From NCBI RefSeq assembly GCF_026723765.1, contig NZ_CP113524.1, positions 744,001 through 808,000 of the forward strand: a DNA stretch of 64,000 nucleotides, read 5' to 3'. Source of the DNA: Lacrimispora xylanolytica. Lineage in GTDB: Bacteria > Bacillota > Clostridia > Lachnospirales > Lachnospiraceae. Of the stretch, positions 1-8,182 are shown one piece after another (position 1 is the stretch's first letter; each line of letters opens with the position of its first letter). The position numbers and the translations under genes were made by a program. The notes below the pieces were generated by a model that was not told the DNA's origin, made no database searches, and saw only the letters and a program-made list of their open reading frames with translations.

Positions 1-660
1 GAGATGAAAGCCTATGAAGATGACAGGCTCTTGGTGGTGAACGGAAGGTATGTAGATGTTCTTTCTCTTCCCAGAGTCCAGGGGGTACGGCTTGCCAGCC
101 TGCCAAAAGGAGCGCTCATAAAGGTACTGGGTCCTGATTCGGAAAAGAAAGGCTGGGTGAAGGTAGAGCTTTTATCCGGTGAGACTGGATACATAAGAGA
201 TCAGTATTTAAGGGAAAAGGAATTTTCCCAGTCCTATCTGTGGACGGAAATCCTTCCTCAAAGTGAAATTGTGGATGAGATGGATTTTCGAAGGTCAGTG
301 ACGGAAACTGCCATGGAATATATGGGGACCCAATATAGGTGGGGAGGAAGGTCTACCCTTGGGCTGGACTGCTCCGGTCTCACTTCGGAAAGCTATTTGT
401 TAAATGGAATCCTGATTTACCGGGATGCCAGGATAGAAGAAGGGTTTCCGGTTCACGAAATACCAAAGAACGCTATGCTTCCTGGCGATCTTATGTATTT
501 TCCCGGTCATATTGCCATGTATTTAGGAGATTGTGCTTATATCCACGCCACGGCTAAGGTAGGAAACAGTGGTGTTGTGATTAACAGCTTTGACCCGGCT
601 TCCCCGTATTACCGGGCAGATTTGGAAGAAAGCTGGTATGCATCAGGAAGTATATTTTAG
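1..660 (+). CDS. NlpC/P60 cysteine endopeptidase with SH3b domain (5' end outside window)
   Basis: Peptidoglycan-peptide hydrolase of the NlpC/P60 family, of the type that cleaves gamma-D-Glu-diaminopimelate bonds. Counting from the ATG at base 4, residues about 10-70 form an SH3b-like domain (motif GWVKVELLSGETGYI). Residues about 100-200 are NlpC/P60, with catalytic Cys in LDCSG (C123), His in GHIAMYLG (H169) and a third polar residue in YIHAT (H181). The reading frame is still open at base 1. Relatives usually carry one or two more SH3 domains, so I treat the N-terminus as lying upstream. The next gene, a serine hydrolase, starts about 30 bp downstream in the same direction and probably shares the transcript, suggesting a small cell-wall peptide turnover unit. 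Confidence 0.85.
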   Translation, partial: EMKAYEDDRLLVVNGRYVDVLSLPRVQGVRLASLPKGALIKVLGPDSEKKGWVKVELLSGETGYIRDQYLREKEFSQSYLWTEILPQSEIVDEMDFRRSVTETAMEYMGTQYRWGGRSTLGLDCSGLTSESYLLNGILIYRDARIEEGFPVHEIPKNAMLPGDLMYFPGHIAMYLGDCAYIHATAKVGNSGVVINSFDPASPYYRADLEESWYASGSIF

Positions 661-693
661 TATTTACTTTCAGGGATGAAAAGGGAGGGTACT

Positions 694-1551
694 ATGGATG
701 TAAGGCTTACCTTGGAGAAGAGGATTGAAGCAGAGATTAAAAGCTATGATGGAATCATGGGAATCTATCTTGATGATCTCCGTGGGACGGTGATCCAGAT
801 TAAGGCGGATGAGACCTTTGAGACAGCCAGTGCGATTAAAACATGGATACTGGCCTGTTTGTTTTGGGAAGCGGAGAATGGAAGGGCATGTCTGGAGGAT
901 CAGATTGAGTATAAGAAGGAGCACTGGGTGGACGGAAGCGGTGTGCTGGGGGCATTAGAGCCTGGTGCTCTCCTGCGGGTTAAGGATGCTGCCACCTTTA
1001 TGATGATTGTCAGCGATAACATTGCCACCAATATGATGATCGACTACCTGGGATTAGATAGGATTAACCAATGCATCAGGAGACTTGGGTCTATGGATAC
1101 GGTGCTACATAATCCTATTCATTTTGATCAGTATGAGAGACTTGGGACCAGCACCCCAAGGGATTATGCCAGTATCTTTGTTCGGTTGGTGAAAGGAGAG
1201 CTGATAAGTCCGGAAGCTGACAGGCAGATGGTTGAGATATTAAAGAAGCAGCAGTATCAATCCATGATTACAAAGGATTTTCCTCCGTATTTTATGGACA
1301 GCGATAATACAGACGATGTTATAATATCCGTTGCCTCCAAAAGCGGCAGCATGGATGCATGCAGAAATGATGGAGGCATCGTATTCACTCCTTATGGACA
1401 CTACGTTATCGTCATGTTTCATAAAGAGTTTTCCGATGCCATGTATTATCCGGCTCATCCTGCTACCATGTTCGGTGCAAGGGTAAGCCGGTTGATATTA
1501 GATCAGTATCTGGCCCTGGAGGGGAGATTTTACCCTGCCCTAAAGGGATAA
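694..1551 (+). CDS. Class A beta-lactamase-like serine hydrolase
   Basis: Serine hydrolase of the beta-lactamase/transpeptidase-like superfamily, 285 aa, without signal peptide. All three active-site motifs are visible: SAIK (S46-K49, the SxxK nucleophile), SDN (107-109) and KSG (216-218, the KTG equivalent). An in-frame ATG lies at 676, but the run AAGGGAGG just before 694 is a strong Shine-Dalgarno with proper spacing for 694. Lack of a leader peptide argues against a classical secreted resistance enzyme; a role in peptidoglycan-peptide metabolism beside the NlpC/P60 gene is an inference. Its last 12 bases overlap the 3' end of the convergent HAD gene. Confidence 0.85.
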   Translation: MDVRLTLEKRIEAEIKSYDGIMGIYLDDLRGTVIQIKADETFETASAIKTWILACLFWEAENGRACLEDQIEYKKEHWVDGSGVLGALEPGALLRVKDAATFMMIVSDNIATNMMIDYLGLDRINQCIRRLGSMDTVLHNPIHFDQYERLGTSTPRDYASIFVRLVKGELISPEADRQMVEILKKQQYQSMITKDFPPYFMDSDNTDDVIISVASKSGSMDACRNDGGIVFTPYGHYVIVMFHKEFSDAMYYPAHPATMFGARVSRLILDQYLALEGRFYPALKG

Positions 1552-2211
1552 AAGTTCATTTAGGTCTGTAATGGTGTGGGTAGCTTTTTCCGTCTGGCTG
1601 CCTCCTTTTGGTGCGTACAGGCAGGAATCAATGCCGGAGTTTAAAGCGCCCTGAATGTCTGAGGTGAGACTGTCTCCCACCATAATGGTTTTAGAAGGAT
1701 CAAAGTCCCTGATATGTTCAAAACAGTAATCAAAGAAATTTCTATCTGGCTTTTCAAACCCGATTTTTTCTGAAACGAACATGTCTTCAAAGAAATGGTA
1801 TAGGCCTGAGGTCTGTAAACGCTTGACCTGGGTTTCGTATACTCCGTTTGAAGCGGAGTATATTTTTTTGCCGGATTCTTTTAAGCGGACAAGAGTCTCC
1901 TTGGCGTGGGGCATCATCTCTGCTCCGTCGCTTAAGTAGCTTTGAAATCTCATCTCCGCTTCTTCGGCATCAACGGACATTTGTATGGAACCGAAAAATT
2001 CCTTGAAGCGCCCGATGCGGAGCGTATCCTTGTCTACTTTTCCCTGCTCAAGGAGAGACCAGAAGTTTTTGTTGATTTTTTTATATTGAGTAAATAGCTC
2101 CTCCTCATAAGGGATCTCATAGGATCTTAAGAGAGTATGAAAGCTATTTATTTCAGCAGCATCAAAGTCTAGTAACGTGTTGTCTAAATCAAGTAAGTAT
2201 ATCTCATACAT
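1540..2211 (-). CDS. yjjG: HAD-family nucleotidase, YjjG type
   Basis: Haloacid-dehalogenase hydrolase of the YjjG subfamily (noncanonical pyrimidine nucleoside 5'-monophosphate phosphatase, house-cleaning role). Motif I is DLDNT with nucleophile D8 and D10; motif II is in YSASNG; the motif III lysine is in GFEKPDRNFF; motif IV is MVGDSLTSDI. Length 223 aa is typical. The start follows GGAGG with nine-base spacing, and that Shine-Dalgarno lies at the end of the upstream YczE-like gene (4-bp gap), so the two are probably translated from one minus-strand transcript. The 3' end overlaps the convergent serine hydrolase gene. Confidence 0.88.
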   Translation of the reverse strand: MYEIYLLDLDNTLLDFDAAEINSFHTLLRSYEIPYEEELFTQYKKINKNFWSLLEQGKVDKDTLRIGRFKEFFGSIQMSVDAEEAEMRFQSYLSDGAEMMPHAKETLVRLKESGKKIYSASNGVYETQVKRLQTSGLYHFFEDMFVSEKIGFEKPDRNFFDYCFEHIRDFDPSKTIMVGDSLTSDIQGALNSGIDSCLYAPKGGSQTEKATHTITDLNELLSL

Positions 2212-2215
2212 GGGG

Positions 2216-2854
2216 TCATTCCTCCAGGCTGAAAATTTTAGTATAGTAATTATAGCATATTCCTAGTAAAGGAGACAATAATAGAATGCTGATAAGGGTT
2301 CCTTCCCGGATTTCCATAGGAGACTTAGTGAGAAAGGTAATCAGCAGTGTGGCAGCTAAAAATATTACGTCAAAGCCCATGCGGATCTTGCTGAAGTTCC
2401 GATGGTATTTTTCGCTGATGGTAAGGCAGAGGCTTTCCAGTGGAAATTTAATAATTCCAATGGCAAGTACCCCTCCCAGGCTGATGGAAGCAAAAATCAG
2501 TCCTGTAAAATAGAGTATGATTCTTTGATAGTAATGGTTAGGGGTCCAGAAGGCCAAAACCTGATACAGGAAGAAATTGATGATGTATCCGTTTAGTATG
2601 GTGGCTACGATTTGAATAATATCGGACTTATTCAGCTTTGTACGCCTTAGGAGTAGGTAGGTTAAAAAGAACAGGGAGTTTATAACATTTAATATGGTGC
2701 CTACCTTTAAATCTACGCCGTAAGAAAGGGTTACTGCGAGAGCGTTTAGTACGCTTTGGCCGATGGAAGCTTTTAATTGAAGAGATACTCCAAAGCCGAA
2801 AAGGATAAAAAATAAAATGGATATGATTGCTCGTTTGCTGTTTGATTTGTACAT
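2216..2854 (-). CDS. YczE/YitT-like integral membrane protein
   Basis: Predicted membrane protein, 212 aa, with about five hydrophobic helices and little else. It resembles the YczE/YyaS/YitT group, whose substrate is not established. A longer frame reaches 2914, but GAGGTGA lies at good distance before the ATG at 2854, and the longer version would run into the divergent regulator's control region. It is followed at 4 bp by the YjjG gene and is divergent from a Crp/Fnr regulator, a neighbourhood suggesting the regulator controls it. Family assignment is by overall pattern, so moderate confidence. Confidence 0.75.
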   Translation of the reverse strand: MYKSNSKRAIISILFFILFGFGVSLQLKASIGQSVLNALAVTLSYGVDLKVGTILNVINSLFFLTYLLLRRTKLNKSDIIQIVATILNGYIINFFLYQVLAFWTPNHYYQRIILYFTGLIFASISLGGVLAIGIIKFPLESLCLTISEKYHRNFSKIRMGFDVIFLAATLLITFLTKSPMEIREGTLISILLLSPLLGICYNYYTKIFSLEE

Positions 2855-2899
2855 TGTTTTCACCTCGGGATTATGATACCATAGGAGTGTAAGCTTGAA

Positions 2900-2915
2900 T
2901 ATGAGAAATATCACA
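2900..2915. promoter_or_regulatory. Candidate Crp/Fnr-family operator
   Basis: TATGA-N6-TCACA, close to the Crp-type consensus TGTGA-N6-TCACA, sits between the divergent membrane-protein gene and the Crp/Fnr regulator gene, 14 bp before the latter's start codon. The position suits autoregulation or control of both genes. It is a single site with one half-site mismatch, so tentative. Confidence 0.4.
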
Positions 2916-2928
2916 TTGGGGATAATTT

Positions 2929-3552
2929 ATGTTTGGAGATAGTTTTTGCGATTTTCCGGAGCGTTTAAGGGCCTTGGGAGTGGAACGTCATTTTACCAAA
3001 GGGGACCATATTTTTACGGTTGGTGAAGCCATTGGGACATGCTATCTCATTCAAAAAGGTACCGTGAAGATTTACATTGATCATGAAAACGGAAGAAGGT
3101 CCATCCTTGATTTTGCCAGCGGTGGCAGCTGGCTGGGTGAACTGTCTCTGTTTTGCGAAGAGGATTATATTAAGGAAAATCAGGTGGTGGAGGAGACCAT
3201 CTGCCTGGAGTTCCATTTGCGTGAAGTAAGAAGGTTATGTATGGAAGATGCCCTGATTTCCTTTTATTTTGCATCCTATATATCAAAAAAGCTGATGGCA
3301 AGAAGCGGCCGTATGAGTGAGTATTTAAATTATTCCATGGAAAAGAGACTGGCCTCTTTTATCCTGGAGCATCAGCAGGGAGGGAAATATAATCTGTCCC
3401 ATACGGATGTATCGGAATATTTAAATGTCAGCTATCGCCATGTACTGTATGTTATGAAGAAATTTTGCAATGAAGGATTGATTGCGAAGGAGAAGGGGTA
3501 TGTTATCCTCAATGAGAAGCGGTTAAAGGAGATTTCTGACAGCAGCATGTGA
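2929..3552 (+). CDS. Crp/Fnr-family transcriptional regulator, YeiL-like
   Basis: Cyclic-nucleotide-binding-fold regulator, 207 aa. Residues about 15-115 form the cNMP-binding-type beta-roll (TVGEAIGTCYLIQKGTVKIY and GGSWLGELSLF). Residues about 145-200 carry a winged helix, with recognition helix in VSEYLNVSYRHVLYVMKKF. There is no N-terminal Cys cluster as in Fnr; a single Cys occurs at residue 7 and others in the roll, so an Fe-S sensor is not evident. It resembles YeiL by domain order and neighbours. GGGGA six bases before the ATG serves as Shine-Dalgarno. Divergent from the YczE-like gene, its likely target. Confidence 0.8.
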   Translation: MFGDSFCDFPERLRALGVERHFTKGDHIFTVGEAIGTCYLIQKGTVKIYIDHENGRRSILDFASGGSWLGELSLFCEEDYIKENQVVEETICLEFHLREVRRLCMEDALISFYFASYISKKLMARSGRMSEYLNYSMEKRLASFILEHQQGGKYNLSHTDVSEYLNVSYRHVLYVMKKFCNEGLIAKEKGYVILNEKRLKEISDSSM

Positions 3553-3582
3553 GATTGCTGTGTGAGAATTGTTTGATGGGGT

Positions 3583-3617
3583 GTCAGGCGGTGGGCGGAT
3601 AGCTGACCGCTTTTTTT
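3583..3617 (+). terminator. Intrinsic terminator after the Crp/Fnr gene
   Basis: Two alternative stems overlap here: GTCAG/CTGAC and GCGGT/ACCGC. They are followed by seven T. Position just after the stop codon and before the next promoter supports the call. Confidence 0.7.
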
Positions 3618-3643
3618 ATGCAGCATGGGGATACCCGTGAGAT

Positions 3644-3671
3644 TTGACCAGATTAAATATTATGGTATAAT
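3644..3671 (+). promoter_or_regulatory. Sigma-A type promoter of the YgjP gene
   Basis: TTGACC (3644-3649), 16-bp spacer, TATAAT (3666-3671). It lies about 110 bp before the start codon of the metalloprotease gene. Confidence 0.7.
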
Positions 3672-3779
3672 AAGGTGTTTAAAGAGTCTGGGTCCAGCGA
3701 TAGAAGGAATCCAGGGAAAAGCTGATACTGAAAATGGGCGTCATTTTATATAGATAGAGGTCAAGGTGAAATTGAGGTT

Positions 3780-4532
3780 GTGATAAGAAATATGGAAACA
3801 GGAAGTATAACGTTTCAGGACGGAAGTATCTGCAATTATAAAATGATTGCTTCCAAACGGCGGACCATGGCGGTTTCAGTGACGAAAGAGGGAGAAGTGA
3901 TAGTCCGGCTTCCTTTTCATGTTTCAGCGGCAGCAGGCCACCGTCTGGTTGTGGATAACAGGGACTGGATTTATAAGCAATTGTGGAAAATACATACAAA
4001 ACTGGGAGAGAAGAAGGAATTTCACTTTGTTCACGGCGCATCTGTTCTGCTTTTTGGAACCAGTGTACTCCTTCTTGTATCTGAGGACCCGTTAAAAAAG
4101 AAGGATACTGTCCGGGAGACAAAAGAAGGGATTTTGGTCACTGTCACCTTGATAAGTGAGGGACCGGAATATGAAGAAAGAATCAGGGAAGCATTAAAGC
4201 TCTGGTATCGGAAACGGGCAAAAACATATTTGGAAGAAAAGACGGCATGGTGGGCTAATAAGATGAAGGTGGATTACGAAAGAATTGCCATTCGGGATCA
4301 GGCCACCCGTTGGGGAAGCTGCAGCGGAAAGGGAAATCTAAATTTTAACTGGCGGCTTGTCCTTCTTCCGGAGGAGCTTGCGGATTATGTGGTCGTCCAT
4401 GAACTGGCTCACCGCTTCCATATGAACCATTCCAGGCAATTTTGGAGCGTGGTGGATCATGAACTGCCGGATTACATAGAGAGACGAAAGGCGTTAGCAA
4501 ACTGGGGAGAGAAGCTTTTCGGGATTTACTAG
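3780..4532 (+). CDS. YgjP-like metallopeptidase (DUF45, SprT-type fold)
   Basis: Zinc metallopeptidase-like protein of the YgjP/DUF45 family, 250 aa, cytoplasmic. The C-terminal domain has the family signature RWGSCS (178-182) followed by the zinc site HELAH (207-211) and a further His in HMNHS (H217). The N-terminal 100 residues are a small beta domain typical of the family. Biological role is unsettled. Start choice is uncertain: GTG at 3780 has AAGGTG about 11 bp upstream, whereas ATG at 3792 has GAGG about 14 bp upstream. It has its own promoter and lies 83 bp before recJ. Confidence 0.82.
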   Translation: MIRNMETGSITFQDGSICNYKMIASKRRTMAVSVTKEGEVIVRLPFHVSAAAGHRLVVDNRDWIYKQLWKIHTKLGEKKEFHFVHGASVLLFGTSVLLLVSEDPLKKKDTVRETKEGILVTVTLISEGPEYEERIREALKLWYRKRAKTYLEEKTAWWANKMKVDYERIAIRDQATRWGSCSGKGNLNFNWRLVLLPEELADYVVVHELAHRFHMNHSRQFWSVVDHELPDYIERRKALANWGEKLFGIY

Positions 4533-4615
4533 GAATTACTTTAACGAATTTTGCTACAATCACAGAAAGAGAAAGAAATGCCGGAAATTTCCGGCTGACA
4601 GGGAGAATAAGAAAC

Positions 4616-6334
4616 ATGGCAGCAGAAAGATGGATGCTACAGACGAAACGGGCTGATTTTCAGGAGATGGCTAAGTGCCATGGCATATCTCCGGTTACGG
4701 CCAGAATCATACGAAACCGGGACGTGGTAGGAACGGAGTCCGTGGAGAAATATTTAAAAGGCGGATTAAAGGATTTATATAATCCTTATCTGTTAAAGGA
4801 TATGGAATTGACCGTTTCAATTATCAGGGAAAAGGTCCGTGAGGAAAAAAGAATCCGAATTGTAGGGGATTATGACATTGACGGAGTCTGCTCTACCTAT
4901 TTGTTATACCGTGCCCTAACAGAAATTGGGGCTTATGCCGACTACGAGATTCCAGACCGGATCCGGGATGGCTACGGCATCAACGAATCCATAATCCGTC
5001 AGGCAGCTGAGGATGGGATTGATACCATTTTGACCTGTGACAATGGAATCGCTGCAACTGCCCAGATCCGTCTTGCCAAGGAATTAGGACTTACGGTGCT
5101 GATTACGGATCATCATGATATTATGAAGGAGGAGGGAGTGGAAATTCTTCCTCCTGCAGATGCGATTATCAATCCAAAGCAAATGGCCTGTCATTACCCT
5201 TACCCGGAAATCTGCGGCGGGCTGGTGGCTTATAAGCTGGTGCAGGCTCTGTATGAGGCATATTCCATCTCACAGGAGAAATGGCTGGAAATGCTGGAGT
5301 TTGCAGCCATAGCCACGGTGGGAGATGTCATGAAGCTGCAGGATGAGAACCGGATTATCGTAAAGGAAGGCTTAAAGCGGATGGGGCAGACAAAAAGCCT
5401 TGGCCTTAGAAAGCTGATAGAAAAAAACAATCTGGATGAGGACAATATAACAGCCTATCAGATTGGCTTTGTTATCGGCCCATGTCTGAATGCAGGAGGA
5501 CGCCTTCATACGGCAAAGCTTGCTCTGTCCCTTCTTTTAAGCGAGAGTGAAGAGGAAGCGGACCGCATGGCACTGGAATTAAAGGACTTAAATGACCAGA
5601 GAAAGACCATGACAAGGCAGGGGACAGAAGAGGCCGTAGAGCAGGTAGAAGCCTTATACAAGGACCATAAGGTGCTTGTGGTATATTTACCGTCCTGTCA
5701 TGAGTCCCTGGCTGGAATCATAGCAGGGCGGTTGAGAGAGCAGTATCAGAAGCCGGCCTTTGTCCTGACAGACGGAGAGGAAGGGGTAAAGGGGTCCGGA
5801 CGCTCCATTGAGACGTACCATATGTTTGACGCACTGGTAGAGGTAAAGGAGCTCTTGTCAAAGTTTGGAGGTCACCCGATGGCAGCAGGGCTGTCTCTTA
5901 AAAAAGAAAATGTGGATGAGTTCCGCCGCCGCTTAAATGAAAACGCGAAGCTGGGAGAAGAGGATTTTATTAAAAAGATCTGGATTGATGTTCCCATGCC
6001 GCTGGAATACATAAATGAGCCATTGATTGAAGAGCTGGATCTTTTGGAGCCATTTGGACAGGGAAATGAAAAGCCTCTGTTTGCACAGAAGGGATTGTCA
6101 ATAAGAAGTGTAAGGGTGATGGGGAAAAATAGAAATGTGGTGAAATTCTCTCTTGCCTCTGAGAAAGGAATGCCAATGGATGGACTGCTTTTTGCAGACG
6201 GGGATTCCTTTCTTCATGAGTTGTCAGGCAGCCGTAAGATTGATGTGATTTACTATCCGGCAGTCAATGAGTATAATGGGAACAAATCCCTGCAGATCGT
6301 TATAAAAAATTATAAGATTGCCAAGGAATCATAG
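4616..6334 (+). CDS. recJ: Single-stranded-DNA-specific exonuclease RecJ
   Basis: 5'-3' single-strand exonuclease of recombination and mismatch repair, 572 aa. The DHH phosphoesterase core shows VGDYDIDGVCSTYLL (motif I), LTCDNG, TDHHD (motif III, the DHH triad) and a DHHA1 domain with GGHPMAAG near residue 420. The C-terminal 110 residues match the RecJ OB-like domain (LEPFGQGNEKPLF). Shorter than the Bacillus enzyme (about 780 aa) but normal for this family branch. GGGAG ten bases before the ATG is the Shine-Dalgarno. Confidence 0.95.
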   Translation: MAAERWMLQTKRADFQEMAKCHGISPVTARIIRNRDVVGTESVEKYLKGGLKDLYNPYLLKDMELTVSIIREKVREEKRIRIVGDYDIDGVCSTYLLYRALTEIGAYADYEIPDRIRDGYGINESIIRQAAEDGIDTILTCDNGIAATAQIRLAKELGLTVLITDHHDIMKEEGVEILPPADAIINPKQMACHYPYPEICGGLVAYKLVQALYEAYSISQEKWLEMLEFAAIATVGDVMKLQDENRIIVKEGLKRMGQTKSLGLRKLIEKNNLDEDNITAYQIGFVIGPCLNAGGRLHTAKLALSLLLSESEEEADRMALELKDLNDQRKTMTRQGTEEAVEQVEALYKDHKVLVVYLPSCHESLAGIIAGRLREQYQKPAFVLTDGEEGVKGSGRSIETYHMFDALVEVKELLSKFGGHPMAAGLSLKKENVDEFRRRLNENAKLGEEDFIKKIWIDVPMPLEYINEPLIEELDLLEPFGQGNEKPLFAQKGLSIRSVRVMGKNRNVVKFSLASEKGMPMDGLLFADGDSFLHELSGSRKIDVIYYPAVNEYNGNKSLQIVIKNYKIAKES

Positions 6335-6340
6335 AAAGCC

Positions 6341-6369
6341 TTGACATAATTGGCAAGTAGCTATATAAT
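6341..6369 (+). promoter_or_regulatory. Consensus promoter of glyA
   Basis: Perfect TTGACA (6341-6346), 17-bp spacer, perfect TATAAT (6364-6369). It begins seven bases after the recJ stop codon and about 45 bp before the glyA start, so glyA has its own strong transcript. Confidence 0.9.
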
Positions 6370-6419
6370 CGACCAAAATACAAAAGTGGCAGTTTTAAAA
6401 GGAATGTGAGGGAATGGAC

Positions 6420-7670
6420 ATGGTAAATGAAGTAATGAAGTTTATTACCGGCTACGATAAGGAAGTCGGAGAAGCCATTGAAAAAGAGTGCGCGCGTCAG
6501 AGAAGAAATTTAGAACTGATCGCATCGGAAAATATTGTTTCAGAACCGGTCATGATGGCAATGGGCTCCGTACTTACGAATAAATATGCCGAAGGTTATC
6601 CTGGAAAACGTTATTACGGCGGCTGTGAGGAAGTGGATGTGGTTGAGACCATCGCCATAGAGCGTGCCAAAAAGCTGTTTGGATGCGACTATGCCAATGT
6701 TCAGCCTCACTCCGGCGCACAGGCCAATATGGCTGTCTTCCTTGCCATGCTTCAGGCAGGCGATACCGTTATGGGTATGAACTTAAACCACGGCGGTCAT
6801 CTGACTCATGGAAGCCCTGTAAATTTCTCTGGTCTTTATTTCAATATTGTTCCTTATGGAGTCAATGATGATGGCTTTTTAGATTATGATGAGATGGAGC
6901 GGCTTGCCATGGAGCATAAGCCGAAATTAATCGTAGCTGGTGCCAGTGCTTACGGAAGAGTCATTGATTTTAAACGATTCCGTGAGGTTGCAGATAAGGT
7001 TGGCGCTTACTTGATGGTGGATATGGCTCATATTGCCGGACTTGTGGCGGCAGGACTTCATCCTAGCCCAATTCCATATGCAGATGTAGTGACTACCACA
7101 ACGCATAAGACTCTTCGCGGACCGAGAGGCGGACTTATTCTTGCAAATCAGGAGGCTGCGGACAAGTTTAACTTTAACAAAGCTATTTTCCCAGGCATTC
7201 AGGGCGGACCGTTAGAGCACGTGATCGCTGGTAAGGCAGTTTGCTTTGGCGAGGCTTTAAAACCTGAATTTAAAACGTATCAGGAGCAGGTGGTTAAGAA
7301 TGCTAAGGCTCTTGCAGCAGCTCTTATTAAACAGGGATTCCATATTCTTACAGAGGGAACGGACAATCATCTTATGCTTATCGACTTAAGAGGTATGGAA
7401 GTGACCGGTAAAGAGCTTCAGAACCGCTGTGACGAGGTCTATCTGACCTTAAATAAGAACTCTGTACCAAATGATCCAAGAAGCCCGTTTGTCACCTCCG
7501 GTGTGAGAATCGGAACCCCGGCTGTTACTTCCAGAGGCTTAAAGGAAGAGGACATGGAAAAGATTGCAGAATGCATCTGGCTGGTTGCTACAGATTTTGA
7601 AAATAAGGCTGATTATATCAGAAGCGAAGTAACAAAAATCTGTGATAGATATCCTCTTTACGAATCTTAA
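6420..7670 (+). CDS. glyA: Serine hydroxymethyltransferase
   Basis: PLP enzyme interconverting serine and glycine with tetrahydrofolate, the main source of one-carbon units. The protein shows the SHMT signature blocks [30 protein letters not shown] and the PLP-lysine region [14 protein letters not shown]; length about 416 aa is standard. Two in-frame ATGs occur at 6414 and 6420. GAGGG at 6408-6412 leaves only one base before the first but seven before the second, so I prefer 6420. A consensus promoter precedes it and a long hairpin terminator follows. Confidence 0.96.
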   Translation: MVNEVMKFITGYDKEVGEAIEKECARQRRNLELIASENIVSEPVMMAMGSVLTNKYAEGYPGKRYYGGCEEVDVVETIAIERAKKLFGCDYANVQPHSGAQANMAVFLAMLQAGDTVMGMNLNHGGHLTHGSPVNFSGLYFNIVPYGVNDDGFLDYDEMERLAMEHKPKLIVAGASAYGRVIDFKRFREVADKVGAYLMVDMAHIAGLVAAGLHPSPIPYADVVTTTTHKTLRGPRGGLILANQEAADKFNFNKAIFPGIQGGPLEHVIAGKAVCFGEALKPEFKTYQEQVVKNAKALAAALIKQGFHILTEGTDNHLMLIDLRGMEVTGKELQNRCDEVYLTLNKNSVPNDPRSPFVTSGVRIGTPAVTSRGLKEEDMEKIAECIWLVATDFENKADYIRSEVTKICDRYPLYES

Positions 7671-7680
7671 TTATTAAAAA

Positions 7681-7747
7681 AGGAGTGTTGCAAAAGGACG
7701 TGAAATCTATATGATTTCATACCTGGAGCAATGCTCCTGTTCTTTTT
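7681..7747 (+). terminator. Terminator of glyA with nested hairpin
   Basis: Outer stem of 11 bp (7681-7691 with 7728-7738, two G-U pairs) enclosing a second stem TGAAATC/GATTTCA, then a T-tract at 7741-7747. Unusually long for a simple terminator, which leaves room for a regulatory fold. Confidence 0.8.
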
Positions 7748-7800
7748 TATCTAAAAAGTGATACAAATGTTACATAAAAACGTTCTGCTGGATGGAGGCT

Positions 7801-7823
7801 TGTAACATATGAAAATTGTTACA
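7801..7823. repeat. Inverted repeat TGTAAC-N11-GTTACA
   Basis: The stretch 7748-7864 between two terminators has no convincing gene. It holds an inverted repeat TGTAAC/GTTACA, with a further TGTTACAT near 7769. A frame at 7809-7886 could encode 25 residues behind GGAGG but overlaps the terminator of the opposite gene. Function unknown. Confidence 0.35.
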
Positions 7824-7864
7824 TATGCAGTAGTGTGCAATTCTCTAACCTTAAAAGCAACAAA

Positions 7865-7912
7865 AAGAACGTGCTGCAAACCATGATAAAAATAGTTTTG
7901 CAACACGCTCTT
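7865..7912 (-). terminator. Terminator of the DUF1540 gene
   Basis: Read on the minus strand, about 16 bp of stem forms with two G-U pairs and is followed by five T. On the plus strand the same positions are A-C mismatches, so the hairpin is built for the minus-strand gene that ends at 7935. Confidence 0.8.
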
Positions 7913-7934
7913 AGGAGGAAATTAAATCTGGCTT

Positions 7935-8105
7935 TTATGCCTCGTTCTTAAATGATTCACAATCGGTGCATTCTTTTTTTGTAGGATTTTCTTCATGAGT
8001 ACCTACTTTGATTTTTTCAAGGGTACAGTAATCCTCTCTTTTTGCGTGGTAAGCACAGTTGTCGATGGTACATGCGATACATTCATTCATTCCGTTTACT
8101 AACAT
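7935..8105 (-). CDS. DUF1540 cysteine-rich small protein
   Basis: Protein of 56 aa matching DUF1540, a small clostridial/bacillar domain often annotated only by its cysteines. Pattern: a C-x2-C-x4-C group near the N-terminus (NECIACTIDNCAYH), a single Cys in YCTLEK and C-x2-C near the end (KECTDCESF), suggesting metal binding. The frame can be extended to 8123, but GGAGGG seven bases upstream marks the ATG at 8105. Single-gene transcript with its own terminator. Function unknown. Confidence 0.8.
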   Translation of the reverse strand: MLVNGMNECIACTIDNCAYHAKREDYCTLEKIKVGTHEENPTKKECTDCESFKNEA

Positions 8106-8182
8106 AGATAAACCCTCCTTCATTGTTTGTTACGGTATTTAGTGTAAACCGAATAGAGGGTTTTATTATGCCAAATTTTTCT

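Noticed and set aside
7809-7886. 25-codon frame behind GGAGG between glyA and DUF1540
   Set aside because: It runs into the DUF1540 terminator, and its start region is an inverted repeat; no other support.
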